Virus record (IMG/VR): IMGVR_UViG_3300035698_013879
Coordinates: 1 to 42,469 of that record
Origin: a virus
Reading direction: 5' to 3' (one strand)
DNA length: 42,469 bases
Part shown: positions 1 through 8,416 of the stretch, piece after piece
Layout: each line of letters starts with the position of its first letter
How positions within the stretch are numbered: position 1 is the stretch's first letter
The notes under the pieces: generated by a model
What the model was told of the DNA's origin: nothing
The model's database searches: none
Seen by the model: the letters and a program-made list of their open reading frames with translations, nothing else
Program-made: the position numbers and the translations under genes

Positions 1-40
1 CCAACAACTTCCTCGCACCCCACAGTACATTCCATCTCCC

Positions 41-66
41 AACAACCCCTACCAACAACCCCTACC
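41..66. repeat. 13-bp perfect tandem repeat
   Basis: The unit aacaacccctacc occurs twice back to back at 41-53 and 54-66, and ccaacaac also opens the window at 1-8. The strand bias (C and A on plus, almost no G) sets it apart from the surrounding AT-rich DNA. Its function is unknown. Confidence 0.85.
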
Positions 67-140
67 ACCCTATGAAACAAACGTAATACTTTTCCACAAT
101 CCTCCACAGGTTTATGCACATGTGATGATAACCGCGTCTT

Positions 141-227
141 TCTGTAAAACATTAATAATTACAATATGTTACATTTATCTGTAAAACATTAATAATTACA
201 ATTCTGTAAAACATTAATAATTACAAT
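141..227. repeat. Three copies of a 25-bp repeat, possible operator
   Basis: Identical 25-bp units lie at 141-165, 178-202 and 203-227; the last two are directly abutting. Each unit begins tctgtaaaac, ends aattacaat, and contains the dyad TGTAA-N11-TTACA around an ATTAAT core. A symmetric half-site of this kind is typical of binding sites for dimeric regulators. The repeats sit just upstream of the TTGACA hexamer and the first structural gene, so an operator or iteron role is plausible but not shown. Confidence 0.6.
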
Positions 228-249
228 TGGATCCAAAAAAATCACACCC

Positions 250-281
250 TTGACAGCATATTAGCCCTAAGTCACTATATT
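250..281 (+). promoter_or_regulatory. Possible sigma-70-type promoter for the packaging/structural genes
   Basis: A perfect -35 hexamer TTGACA lies at 250-255. The best -10 candidate is TATATT at 276-281, giving a 20-base spacer, longer than the usual 16-18. It is correctly placed about 25 bases before the TTG start of the first gene and just downstream of the 25-bp repeats. The long spacer makes this a weak call. Confidence 0.35.
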
Positions 282-305
282 GGTATCCATAAGGGGAGAT
301 ATAAA

Positions 306-1226
306 TTGGCATTTCCAACACCTCCACAGAGAGGTAGTATTCCAGACAAGAGTGCATCGACAGCACCTCCACAGAGAGGTAGTATTCCAGACAAGAGTGC
401 ATCGACAGCACCTGAAGAAACTAAGAAGATCACCACTGATGACGTGAGTACAATATTGGATATGGAGTTACATCCTGCACACCGTGATGACCCTACTGTT
501 TTAAAATTTATTAACGCTTATTTAACTACGAATAATTTGAGAGAGTCGGCTAATGCAGCTGACATAGACATTCGCTCTGCTCGTACCTTGAGATCTCGTA
601 AAGACATTCACACAGCAATAACTAAAATAAGAGATGTGGCGTTTTTGAAGTTTGGTCTTGATGCCAATGAGATTGTAGAAGCTGCTAAAGAGGTGGCGTT
701 TTTTGATATCGCTGACTTGGTTAATAAAGATGGCACTGTGAAATCGAACGTACATGATATTCCTGTACATGCTCGTCGGGCCATTAGGAAAATTAAAATT
801 AAAAATGTTTATGAGCCTGATATTAACGGTATTAAAGTTAAGGTTGGTTACATCACTGAGATTGATATGTGGGATAAGATGAAGGCTATTGAGAAACTCG
901 GCAACGAGAAAGGGCTTTTCAAAGAGACCATTAAGCAAGAGTTTGAGGTCGGTGACAACATGAAAGAAGTGTTACTAGGTAGTAAGGATCGAGCAGCTGC
1001 TCGACTCGAGCGTCTTCGTAACCGTGAGGAGATAGATGTTAGTCCTAACAGTACGGCTGGACCAAGAGATAGAATTAGTGAACCGGGAGACCGGGGAAAT
1101 AATGGCAGTAATGGTGAAAAGAGTTCGAACGATGGAGGGATCTTTAAAGAATCCGCAAATACGATTAGGATTCCAGGGGGATCGGGAGAAGTGGGAAGTG
1201 AACCGACCGGGGAGACACAAAAGTGA
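306..1226 (+). CDS. Terminase small subunit (probable)
   Basis: 306 aa. It probably recognises phage DNA for packaging, working with the large subunit encoded next. The central part (about residues 55-225) has the small-terminase layout: a helical N-terminal region resembling a DNA-binding fold (RESANAADIDIRSARTLRS), then FFDIADLVNKDG, an HARRAIRKIKIKN segment and WDKMKAIEKLGNEKGLF, as seen in many phage small terminases. The start is TTG at 306, preceded by AAGGGGAG at a spacing of 7. Residues 5-34 are an exact 15-residue duplication (TAPPQRGSIPDKSAS type). The C-terminal 80 residues are G/S/N/E-rich and probably disordered. Its stop overlaps the GTG start of the large subunit by 4 bases (GTGA), indicating coupled translation. 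Confidence 0.72.
   Translation: MAFPTPPQRGSIPDKSASTAPPQRGSIPDKSASTAPEETKKITTDDVSTILDMELHPAHRDDPTVLKFINAYLTTNNLRESANAADIDIRSARTLRSRKDIHTAITKIRDVAFLKFGLDANEIVEAAKEVAFFDIADLVNKDGTVKSNVHDIPVHARRAIRKIKIKNVYEPDINGIKVKVGYITEIDMWDKMKAIEKLGNEKGLFKETIKQEFEVGDNMKEVLLGSKDRAAARLERLRNREEIDVSPNSTAGPRDRISEPGDRGNNGSNGEKSSNDGGIFKESANTIRIPGGSGEVGSEPTGETQK
319..408 (+). repeat. 45-bp perfect tandem duplication inside the small terminase gene
   Basis: Two identical 45-bp units (319-363 and 364-408) sit immediately after the start codon. The duplication is in frame and adds 15 residues. Perfect identity at DNA level suggests a recent slippage event or an assembly artefact. Confidence 0.9.
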
Positions 1227-2839
1227 ACCTAAGTAAGACAGAACGTCCACCAACAAAAGAAGAGCTCGCAGAGTTTCAAGTAGCGATTGAAGAGAACCGT
1301 TATAATTTTTGTGAGTTGATTTATATTATATTCCCCTTTGGGCAAAAGGGCCACGACCTCGAGTTCATGGAGCCATACGACTGGCAAATGGAAGAGCTCG
1401 CTAATCTTTCCAAACATTTAATGAACCCTGCAACAAGATACAATACTTATCGACTTATAATTTCATCAGGTAACGGAGCTGCGAAAACAGCATTTGGTGC
1501 CATGGTGTTACTCATGCTCATGTACACTCAGCGACTGCAAGCTCGTATCACTGCCAACACTGACACTCAGTTAAAGCAAATTGTGTGGCCTGAGTATGAT
1601 GTGTGGTTCAGACATGCTCGCTATGCTGATCATTTTTTCGAAAAACTAGGAACCTCCATAAAAGCCCGTAACGAGGAGTTAGCTTCGAAGTGGCGTATTG
1701 ATACAGTTAACTGGTCCGAGCAGGCACCATCGAGCATATCAGGGCTTCACAACAAAGGTGGCGCTGCGGTCTATGTCTTTGAGGAGGCTCCCGGTATTCC
1801 TGCCACAATTTGGCAATACGCTTCAGGTGCTTTTACCGAGACTGAGACAATTAAAATTCACATGGCTTTCGGTAACTCCGATGACCCTGAGAGTAAGTTT
1901 GAGCAGAATATGACATCTCCAATATGGAGGTCTCGACGGATCGATACCAGAACGCTCAAACATATTGACCCACAACAAGTAGCTGATTGGTTAATGGACG
2001 CTGGTGGTGATGATGACGATGATGACTTTAGAGTTCGTGTGCGAGGCTTACCTCGTAAGAGTTCCAAAGACTCCATTCTTAGTGCTGACCTTATTGAGCC
2101 AGCTTTAGAGAGACGGATTAAATTTGATAAATCAGAAGTGGCAATACTTCCTTGCACTCTTATGTGTGATCCGGCGTGGAAGGGTGGTGATGAGACAACC
2201 ATTTGGTATCGTCAAGGTCATTACGCTTGTTTGTTGGAGAAGTATAAATTAAAAGATGTAGCTGAAGATCACATGTACACTTACAACAGGCTTTGTTATT
2301 GGGAGCGAGAAGTAAAAGCCGATGCTGTAATGCTAGATCAAGGTGAAGGAACAGGTATTTGGACGCTGGCCAATAATGCCGGTAAGTATTGGGAGCTTGT
2401 GAGCTTTGGGTCTGGTGCCAATGATGCTGCTACTTTTCAAGAGTCTGAGTATGGGAACATCAGAGCGCAAATGTATTATGAAGGTAAAAAGTTTTTACAA
2501 AAGGGTGGGATTTTAGACGCCAAAGATCCTGCGTGGATTCCAGAAATTAAAAAACAACTTTCATGGACTCATGGGCATCGACACAAAGTTCATGGCAAGA
2601 AAATGTGTGAACCGAAACTTGATATAAAATCTCGAGTTGGTAAATCTCCCGATGTTGCCGATGGGTTTATTTTAGCTTTTGCTCGAGTGGTGTCAGAACG
2701 TCTTCCTGAAAACGATACAACAGGTCAAGCTTTTGGGATGGACACTGGTCAAACAAGTTACTCAATGCCAAGTCATGGAGACCCTTATGAAGAAATCGAA
2801 GCAGAATACAGAGACCTATACGATTCAGCAGATCTATAA
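1223..2839 (+). CDS. Terminase large subunit
   Basis: 538 aa, the usual length for the family. It is the ATPase that pumps DNA into the prohead and the nuclease that cuts the concatemer. The Walker A segment is GNGAAKT (residues 83-89), Walker B is VFEEA (185-189), and the MAFGNSDDPES segment follows as a coupling-like motif. The nuclease domain shows acidic clusters in the expected order: CDPAWKGGDE near 314, MLDQGEG near 368 and PDVADGF near 479. The start is GTG at 1223, with GGGGAG 7-8 bases upstream and a 4-base overlap with the small subunit. Around residues 265-272 there is a run of aspartates (GGDDDDDDD). Confidence 0.93.
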   Translation: MNLSKTERPPTKEELAEFQVAIEENRYNFCELIYIIFPFGQKGHDLEFMEPYDWQMEELANLSKHLMNPATRYNTYRLIISSGNGAAKTAFGAMVLLMLMYTQRLQARITANTDTQLKQIVWPEYDVWFRHARYADHFFEKLGTSIKARNEELASKWRIDTVNWSEQAPSSISGLHNKGGAAVYVFEEAPGIPATIWQYASGAFTETETIKIHMAFGNSDDPESKFEQNMTSPIWRSRRIDTRTLKHIDPQQVADWLMDAGGDDDDDDFRVRVRGLPRKSSKDSILSADLIEPALERRIKFDKSEVAILPCTLMCDPAWKGGDETTIWYRQGHYACLLEKYKLKDVAEDHMYTYNRLCYWEREVKADAVMLDQGEGTGIWTLANNAGKYWELVSFGSGANDAATFQESEYGNIRAQMYYEGKKFLQKGGILDAKDPAWIPEIKKQLSWTHGHRHKVHGKKMCEPKLDIKSRVGKSPDVADGFILAFARVVSERLPENDTTGQAFGMDTGQTSYSMPSHGDPYEEIEAEYRDLYDSADL

Positions 2840-3242
2840 AATTGATTATATTGCAATGGATTTCTTATATGATGCAGGACATAAATTAAATAATATCTTT
2901 TCTCAAAATTATGATTTTAGTAAAATTGATCTTCAAGAATATGCGGATAACAACAGAATTGTCATTTGCAGAAAAGGCGAGACCGTAGTAGGAGTAATGC
3001 TTTCAAGGCTTTCACGCGCTATTTTTGACCCAACAACAATACTTTATGTTCACGACACTCTTTACACTACTCGACCTAAAGCCACATCATTACTATTGAG
3101 GGATTTTATTGACTTTGGAAAGCTTCATGCTGATCATATAATTACTATGACCACACCTCATACCAATATTAAAGGCAGGTCCTTAGAAAGATTAGGGTTT
3201 AAAGAACTTGAAACCTTTTATCGAATGGAGACCAAGCGATGA
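2787..3242 (+). CDS. GNAT-like acetyltransferase-type protein
   Basis: 151 aa from ATG 2787, chosen because GGAG lies 6 bases upstream. The frame is open further 5' but lacks a better site. The pattern is that of the GNAT fold: a beta strand GETVVGVMLSRL, then LYVHDTLYTTRPKATSLLLRDFIDFGK resembling the acetyl-CoA loop and helix, and RSLERLGFKELETFYRMET at the end. Small GNAT-like proteins are often found between the large terminase and portal genes of podoviruses; their role is unclear and some may be virion proteins. The canonical R/Q-x-x-G-x-G/A loop is not clear (RPKATS), so activity is uncertain. The start lies inside the terminase gene and the stop overlaps the next gene by 4 bases. Confidence 0.6.
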   Translation: MKKSKQNTETYTIQQIYKIDYIAMDFLYDAGHKLNNIFSQNYDFSKIDLQEYADNNRIVICRKGETVVGVMLSRLSRAIFDPTTILYVHDTLYTTRPKATSLLLRDFIDFGKLHADHIITMTTPHTNIKGRSLERLGFKELETFYRMETKR

Positions 3243-3709
3243 GCCAGGCTGACATAAACAACGTGAAACAAGTTGCTGACCCTACGCGAGCTAAAGAGAC
3301 TTTTGGTGACATAGAGGATAAGGCCAATGATTTAGCGAGGGCTAATAATTTCACTGGTGCAACAGACTTTTTCACCCAAACTCTTTCGGGTGGAATCCTT
3401 GAAGTTAATGAAGGTGGCGGGGTTGATGGTGGTCCACTTATTGATCAATACGATGAGTTCCTTGGTGAAATTACAGGGCGTAACTCTAAAAGAGAGGATC
3501 TTCATCGTCAAGAAGCGGCCCTTATTGGACAGCAAAAAGAACGTGATCGATTACTTGCTGAAGAAGCAAATGCTCGACGAGTAGATGACGTTAGTGCAAG
3601 TCGTGCTGCAGGTTCTAGACGCAGATCTTCTCGAAGTTCAAGAGATGGTGGTGGAGGGAGTGGCGGTGCTTTCTCTCTTGGTGATCAACGCGACTTCCTA
3701 GGGATATAA
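3239..3709 (+). CDS. Hypothetical protein, low-complexity C-terminus
   Basis: 156 aa; no family recognised with confidence. The N-terminal 65 residues are of mixed composition. Residues 80-110 look helical and charged (LHRQEAALIGQQKERDRLLAEEANARR). The tail is Ser/Arg-rich then Gly-rich, ending in SLGDQRDFLGI. Short proteins with basic, disordered C-termini are common directly before the portal gene in podoviruses. GGAG lies 8 bases before the ATG, and the gene overlaps its upstream neighbour by 4 bases and the portal by 1 (TAATG). Confidence 0.6.
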   Translation: MSQADINNVKQVADPTRAKETFGDIEDKANDLARANNFTGATDFFTQTLSGGILEVNEGGGVDGGPLIDQYDEFLGEITGRNSKREDLHRQEAALIGQQKERDRLLAEEANARRVDDVSASRAAGSRRRSSRSSRDGGGGSGGAFSLGDQRDFLGI

Positions 3710-5421
3710 TGAAATCTAAAAACGAATTAAATTTTATAAGAACTCAAGGTAGAGAAATTTTCGATAAGGTTCGAGGTGATTGGATCGACTATGGACGATG
3801 GGCTCTACCCCACAGAACAAGATGGTTACAGTCACAAGTTGAAGGTCGTCGAGGCAATCAACATATTGTTGATACAACTCATCTGCTCGCATTACGTTCT
3901 TTTACGGCGGGTTTTTTAGAAGGTAATACTTCAGCATCGAGACCGTGGTATCGGTATGGAACTGGTGATAGAGATATCGACTCACAACCTGAGAACCACA
4001 AATGGCTTGATATATTTAATACAAGAACTTTAAGAGCTTTAAACAATAGTAATTTTTATCACGCTGCTGGTGTGTTCTATTATGATTATGGGACTTTTAA
4101 TACAGGTGCTCATTTCATGGAAGAGCTTGCTAATAACACTCTTCATTATCATACTCTAACCCCAGGATCTTATAACGTAATAAATAATTCTTTAGGTGAA
4201 GCTGTCATGTTGGTTCGTGAGTTTAGCCTCAGAGTAAAAGCTATCGTTGATGGGTATGGGACCAAGAACGAAGACGGAACAGTTAATTGGTTCAACATTT
4301 CATCCAGTGTTAAAAAAATGTATGACGATTCAAATTACACTCAGCAAGTAGACATTGCCCAAGTCGTCATGGAGAATGATAAATTTGATCCGAGTCTCCC
4401 TATAGGTGGAGAGAATCGTCAATGGGTTTCCTACACTTGGGAAGCTGCAGGAGTTAGAGGTTCTCAAGTAAACTCAATGAGTTCGATTCATCCTGACCCA
4501 AGAGATGAGACTAAATTCTTAAAAACAAGTTACTCAAAAAGAAAACCTTTTATCATTGGTAAATCAGATAGCTCTACTAATTTTGAATATGGTGAGATCG
4601 GACCAACATCTAGTGCATTGGGTTTGATTAAGTCTCTTAACAAAAAAGCAATAGCCAAAGATAGAGCCTTGGAACAAATGGTGAACCCTGCGGTTCAAGG
4701 ACCGGCAAGCCTGCGTAAGAGCTATGTAACAACAGCTCCAGGTAAATATGTTCCATTGGATGCTACAAGCTATTCTAAGCAAGGCTTGAAGCGCATCTTT
4801 GAGATTAGCCCTGCGATACAACATTTAGTCCAGGATACTGACGATCTTAGAAAATTGGTGGATCGTCATTACTTTGCAGACTTTTTACTGTACTTAACAA
4901 AAAATCCGAAAACAAGAACAGCTACAGAAACCAATGCAATTCTTGAAGAGCAACAGCGAGTTATTGGTCCAAACTTACAAGCGTTGAATTGGACGTTTAA
5001 CAATCCTCACGTTGATTTCGTAGCTGATTATGTACTTGATAACGATCCCGATCTTCCTCCAATCCCTCAAGGACTCCAAGGTCGTGTGTTAAAGCCAGAG
5101 TTCATATCAGTATTTGCCCAAGCTCAGAATGCTGCAGATCTTCCAAGTATTGATCGTTACATGCAGGCTATGGGTAATGTAGCTCAAATGAACCCCGACG
5201 TTTTATTTAAAGTAGATGTTGATAAGTATGCTGATTTATATCAAAATCGTCTTTATTTACCTGAAGGTCTTAACAGATCTCAAGATGCTGCTGATAAATT
5301 AAAACAACAAGCTATACAGGCAAAGCAGAAGCAGCAAGAAATGGAAACCTTGACTCAAGCCAGTCAAGCAGCAAAGAATGTAGGAATTAAAGTTAATGAT
5401 AACCAAGGAGAACCAAAGTGA
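3709..5421 (+). CDS. Portal protein (head-to-tail connector family)
   Basis: 570 aa, typical of podovirus portals. A dodecamer of this protein would form the vertex through which DNA is packaged and ejected. Supporting features are the N-terminal RGDWIDYGRWALPHR segment, the DTTHLLALRSFTAGFLEGNTS region (T7 gp8-like connector family, Head_tail_con), an aromatic-rich wing region near 110-150, and a C-terminal Gln/Lys/Ala-rich helix (about 525-560). Its place between terminase and capsid genes agrees. The start overlaps the previous stop by one base, and its stop overlaps the GTG of the next gene by 4. Confidence 0.9.
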   Translation: MKSKNELNFIRTQGREIFDKVRGDWIDYGRWALPHRTRWLQSQVEGRRGNQHIVDTTHLLALRSFTAGFLEGNTSASRPWYRYGTGDRDIDSQPENHKWLDIFNTRTLRALNNSNFYHAAGVFYYDYGTFNTGAHFMEELANNTLHYHTLTPGSYNVINNSLGEAVMLVREFSLRVKAIVDGYGTKNEDGTVNWFNISSSVKKMYDDSNYTQQVDIAQVVMENDKFDPSLPIGGENRQWVSYTWEAAGVRGSQVNSMSSIHPDPRDETKFLKTSYSKRKPFIIGKSDSSTNFEYGEIGPTSSALGLIKSLNKKAIAKDRALEQMVNPAVQGPASLRKSYVTTAPGKYVPLDATSYSKQGLKRIFEISPAIQHLVQDTDDLRKLVDRHYFADFLLYLTKNPKTRTATETNAILEEQQRVIGPNLQALNWTFNNPHVDFVADYVLDNDPDLPPIPQGLQGRVLKPEFISVFAQAQNAADLPSIDRYMQAMGNVAQMNPDVLFKVDVDKYADLYQNRLYLPEGLNRSQDAADKLKQQAIQAKQKQQEMETLTQASQAAKNVGIKVNDNQGEPK

Positions 5422-6248
5422 AATTTTTAATGATGTTTATAACAGTGTTGCTTTTTGTGACCCCTGCCTTCGCGGGATTCGAAGGAATTGAAGACACAAC
5501 TAGTTTAGGAATCTTTAACAGAATTAAGTGTGATACAGGAATCACCTGTACAAAAGTTAATGGCATATTTAAAATGGATGCCCCAGGTGACCCGTTTACA
5601 TTTACCAATGGTGAAATTATCGATAATACTATTGATGACACTATTAATTTTACTTCAAATGATGAACATACAACTTTAAAAGTAACTGGGTTTGAGGGCA
5701 AAGATGCAATAATTGAAATGGCAGCAGATCAAGAAGATGACACTGCTGATTTATTTACTCTTAAAGCTTCAACTTCAAATGTATTTTCTATTCTCAATGG
5801 GGTTACCGAGTTAATCACTATATCATCTGCAGGGGCACTCGCTACTATATCATCTATAACAGGTGACGGGAGTAGCGCAGTAGTAGGTTTTCTTCAAAGC
5901 CAAGTAGCTTCAACCACTGCCAGTCTGACTATTGCTCAGTGTGGTTCTACTGTTATTTCGGATAGTGCTGACGTAATAGTTTTACCAGAAGCTTCAACGG
6001 CTCTCGGTTGTCGATACACTTTTGTTTGTGGAACGGCTGACGATTTTGATATTGATCCTGCAGACGGTACAGATCAAATTGGAGCAATCAATCTCATTGG
6101 TGCCGGAACAAGTTCTACAATCACTCCTTCCGCAGGAGATGCTATCAGGTGTACTGACATTGGGTCTTCACTAGTACTTGAAGCTGTAGCAGCAAACTTG
6201 TGGTCCATTATAGGCACCGCCAACGGAGCGTGGACGGACGTTAACTAA
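5418..6248 (+). CDS. Putative secreted beta-rich protein with Sec signal peptide
   Basis: 276 aa, GTG start with AAGGAG 8 bases upstream. Residues 1-20 form a clear signal peptide: MKFL n-region, hydrophobic core MMFITVLLFVTP, and an AFA|G cleavage site. The mature part is Thr/Ser/Asp-rich and probably beta-structured. The last third (SLTIAQCGSTVISDS to the final NLWSIIGTANGAWTDVN) resembles C-terminal domains of phage structural proteins. Six cysteines fall in near pairs (KCDTGITC; LGCRYTFVC), consistent with disulfides in an oxidising compartment. The gene sits in the head operon, directly coupled to the portal gene (4-base overlap). Whether it is a virion component or is exported from the infected cell is unknown. 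Confidence 0.7.
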   Translation: MKFLMMFITVLLFVTPAFAGFEGIEDTTSLGIFNRIKCDTGITCTKVNGIFKMDAPGDPFTFTNGEIIDNTIDDTINFTSNDEHTTLKVTGFEGKDAIIEMAADQEDDTADLFTLKASTSNVFSILNGVTELITISSAGALATISSITGDGSSAVVGFLQSQVASTTASLTIAQCGSTVISDSADVIVLPEASTALGCRYTFVCGTADDFDIDPADGTDQIGAINLIGAGTSSTITPSAGDAIRCTDIGSSLVLEAVAANLWSIIGTANGAWTDVN

Positions 6249-6626
6249 ATGTCGTTCAACATAGAAGACGAAGACTTTAAGGAGCTTGATAAAGACGATA
6301 AGCTCCTTAAGTTTGAAGATCATTTAGTCAACAAAGAATCAATCGAACAAAGAGATGCAATCATAAATCTTAGAGAGGTTTTGAACACTCCTCCCGGTAG
6401 ATCTTTCATCAAGTTTTTATTTAAAACACTTGAGGTTGGTGAACTACCCTCAAAAGGATTAGAGAGTCCTGACATGTATGAGACCTTGGGTTTTCTAAGA
6501 TCTGGTCAGGCTGTGTTTCAATTAACTTCTCAAGCTAACCGAAAACTTGCTGGCAATATGCTGGCTGAAATCCAAGGAGATATTTATAATGATGCTATTC
6601 AAAGATCACAAATTGAAAATGGATGA
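6249..6626 (+). CDS. Bbp19-like small head protein
   Basis: 125 aa. The core NLREVLNTPPGRSFIKFLFKT followed by a DMYETLGFLRSGQ segment and QANRKLAGNMLAEIQ fits the small family named after Bordetella phage BPP-1 Bbp19, encoded near scaffold and capsid genes. Its role in virion assembly is not well defined. It starts directly after the stop of the preceding gene and has only a weak ribosome binding site, so coupled translation is likely. Its end overlaps the scaffold start by 8 bases. Confidence 0.6.
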   Translation: MSFNIEDEDFKELDKDDKLLKFEDHLVNKESIEQRDAIINLREVLNTPPGRSFIKFLFKTLEVGELPSKGLESPDMYETLGFLRSGQAVFQLTSQANRKLAGNMLAEIQGDIYNDAIQRSQIENG

Positions 6627-7368
6627 GAAAAAAGATGACGTAACACCTCCAGGCGGTGGCGCGGGAGATCCTCCACCAAAAGAGAGCTTTGGCTATGATG
6701 AACCACCAGCGGGAGATCCTCCACCAAAAGAAGAGCCACCAGCGGGAGATCCTCCACCAAAAGAAGAGCCTCCAAAAGATCCACCTAATTTAAGTGGTTA
6801 TGGAGATAACCCTCCACCAAAAGATGAACCACCAGCGGGAGATCCTCCACCAAAAGATGAACCACCAGCGGGAGATCCTCCAAAAGAAGGCGACTTAAAG
6901 GTTGATGACAAAGGCGAGCTTTTGGACAAAGAAGTCACTGACATTTTGACTTTTGCTAAAAAACATAAATTGTCGCAGGACGTTGTAAATGAGATGGTTG
7001 ACGCGAAGAAAACTCAGATCTCAGATGACAAAGCCTATGACAAGAAAGCTAAAGAGGATCAGGTGAAAGCCGTTAAGGACATGCATTCCAAGTGGTATAC
7101 GGAGTTGAAAAATGACCCTGACTTTGGTGGGGAAAACTTTAGACACAACTCAAAAAAGGTCGATAAACTTGTAAATGAGTTTATGCCTAACATCAAAAAA
7201 CAGTTGACAGAAAGGGGTGGTTTGCTGCCACCATACATTATGAGGGATTTTTATAAGCTGGCTACACACCTCTACAAAACTGAAAAGTTAGTTGACGGTG
7301 AGCCGCTTAAAGATGCCAAAGACAACGAGAATCATAAGCCTGATCATATCGCGTTTTATGATTCTTAA
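6619..7368 (+). CDS. Capsid scaffold/assembly protein
   Basis: 249 aa from ATG 6619. The frame is open upstream, but that extension lies within the preceding gene. The N-terminal half is a Pro-rich tandem repeat (units of the type PPAGDPPPKDE), followed by an acidic/Lys-rich helical region. The C-terminal part (KWYTELKNDPDFGG ... GGLLPPYIMRDFYKLATHL) matches the ending commonly seen in podoviral scaffolding proteins. The location immediately upstream of the major capsid gene supports this. The scaffold would guide procapsid assembly and then leave. The long proline repeat is unusual and is nearly perfect at DNA level. Confidence 0.75.
   Translation: MDEKKDDVTPPGGGAGDPPPKESFGYDEPPAGDPPPKEEPPAGDPPPKEEPPKDPPNLSGYGDNPPPKDEPPAGDPPPKDEPPAGDPPKEGDLKVDDKGELLDKEVTDILTFAKKHKLSQDVVNEMVDAKKTQISDDKAYDKKAKEDQVKAVKDMHSKWYTELKNDPDFGGENFRHNSKKVDKLVNEFMPNIKKQLTERGGLLPPYIMRDFYKLATHLYKTEKLVDGEPLKDAKDNENHKPDHIAFYDS
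6703..6893 (+). repeat. 33-bp imperfect repeats in the scaffold gene
   Basis: Copies of a 33-bp unit beginning ccaccagcgggagatcctcc start at 6703, 6736, 6829 and 6862; a partial copy (gcgggagatcctccacc) precedes them near 6661. The first pair and the last pair are each 33 bases apart and differ mainly by GAA versus GAT. They encode the PPAGDPPPK-type repeat. Confidence 0.9.
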
Positions 7369-7380
7369 CGGGGAGAGGTA

Positions 7381-8400
7381 ATGGCAACATTAGGCGCAAA
7401 ACTCACACTATTAGATGTGAGCAAAAATAAAGATAGTAAAATTGGAAAAGTGGCAGAAGTGTTAGTGGAAGAAAATCCAATGCTGGAAGATCTTCCCTAT
7501 TTTGAAATGAACGAAGGTACAATCCATAAAGAAGAAATTCGATCTGGCTTACCTACTGTTTATTACAGAAAAGCCAACCAACCAATTCCTTCAAGTAAGA
7601 CAACTACTGAAGAGCGTTCTTATAGTGCTGCTCATTTCGAGTCTAAATCTCAAATTGATGAGATGGTGGCTAAACGTGGTGGAATGGATCGAATCGGTTA
7701 CAACCGTTGGAATCAAGCAGAGGGCCATCTTCAAGCGATGGGTCTCGAACATGCTGATCTAATAATTTATGGTTCTCCTGCCTCTGATCACCGTAAGGTG
7801 GCGGGTCTTGCAGATATTTACTCAACCCTCTCTACTGGTGTAGAGTCTTCCAAGCAAATAGTTAATGCAGGTGGATCTCAATCAGACAACACTTCAATGT
7901 ATTTAATTAATTGGGGAGAAAGAGCATTGTTTGGAGTTTATCCTTCAGGCACTGAAGTTGGAATTAAGAGAACTGATCGTAGTAAAGGTGACACAAGAGT
8001 TCAAATCCAAGGTACGGATGAGAATGGAAACCCTGGTCACTACTGGGGTTATGAAGAGCAATTTGAAATTGATCATGGACTTGTGGTTAAAGATTATCGT
8101 CAAGCTTCTCGCTTGTGTAATATCGATATCTCCAACCTTCAAACTGGAGCGGGTGCGGCAGATCTTCTCGACCTAATGATTTCAATGTACTACAAAATTC
8201 ACAACCCTAAAAACGGTGTTGGAGTATATTACTGTAACCGCACAATTGAAGCGTTCTTGCACAAGCAAGCTCGTACAGTTGTTGGAGCTGGTGCAGGACT
8301 TACTTTTGAAAATGTTGATGGTAAGAAAGTGTTAAGCTTCCTCGGAATGCCAGTTAAGCGTTCTGATGCCTTACTAAATACAGAAGCAACAGTAAGCTAA
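7381..8400 (+). CDS. Major capsid protein (BPP-1 Bbp17 type)
   Basis: 339 aa. The N-terminal run LTLLDVSKNKDSKIGKVAEV...ENPMLEDLPYFEMNEGTIHKEEIRSGLP, followed by VYYRKANQPIPSSKTTT, is the hallmark start of the podoviral major head protein family that includes BPP-1 Bbp17. It would form the icosahedral shell. A strong ribosome binding site (GGGGAGAGG) lies just before the ATG, as expected for the most abundant virion protein. It follows the scaffold and precedes a probable cement protein. A hairpin lies just after its stop. Confidence 0.87.
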   Translation: MATLGAKLTLLDVSKNKDSKIGKVAEVLVEENPMLEDLPYFEMNEGTIHKEEIRSGLPTVYYRKANQPIPSSKTTTEERSYSAAHFESKSQIDEMVAKRGGMDRIGYNRWNQAEGHLQAMGLEHADLIIYGSPASDHRKVAGLADIYSTLSTGVESSKQIVNAGGSQSDNTSMYLINWGERALFGVYPSGTEVGIKRTDRSKGDTRVQIQGTDENGNPGHYWGYEEQFEIDHGLVVKDYRQASRLCNIDISNLQTGAGAADLLDLMISMYYKIHNPKNGVGVYYCNRTIEAFLHKQARTVVGAGAGLTFENVDGKKVLSFLGMPVKRSDALLNTEATVS

Positions 8401-8416
8401 TTTGAAAAATAAATGT

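Larger units (their letters stand above)
1..305. other. Left-end non-coding region
   Basis: No convincing gene starts and ends here. The region holds a C/A-rich first 70 bases with a 13-bp tandem repeat, three copies of a 25-bp AT-rich repeat (141-227), a TTGACA hexamer at 250-255 and the ribosome binding site AAGGGGAG at 291-298 for the first gene. If the genome is circular or circularly permuted, this segment lies between the leftward module at the right edge and the rightward packaging genes. It would then be a divergent control region. That arrangement is inferred. Confidence 0.6.

Noticed and set aside
141-227. CRISPR array
   Set aside because: Only three copies, with a 12-base spacer between the first two and none between the last two; no cas genes. 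The Cas4-like nuclease at 30978-32078 belongs to a phage replication module.
2679-2786. N-terminal extension of the GNAT-like protein upstream of 2787
   Set aside because: It lies wholly inside the terminase gene, lacks a ribosome binding site and reads as an out-of-frame shadow of terminase codons; GGAG favours 2787.
6547-6618. Upstream start for the scaffold gene
   Set aside because: The extension is a frame-shifted shadow of the preceding gene; the Pro-rich protein starts naturally at 6619.
6703-6893. CRISPR array or regulatory repeats
   Set aside because: The repeats are in frame, lack spacers and encode a Pro-rich protein segment.
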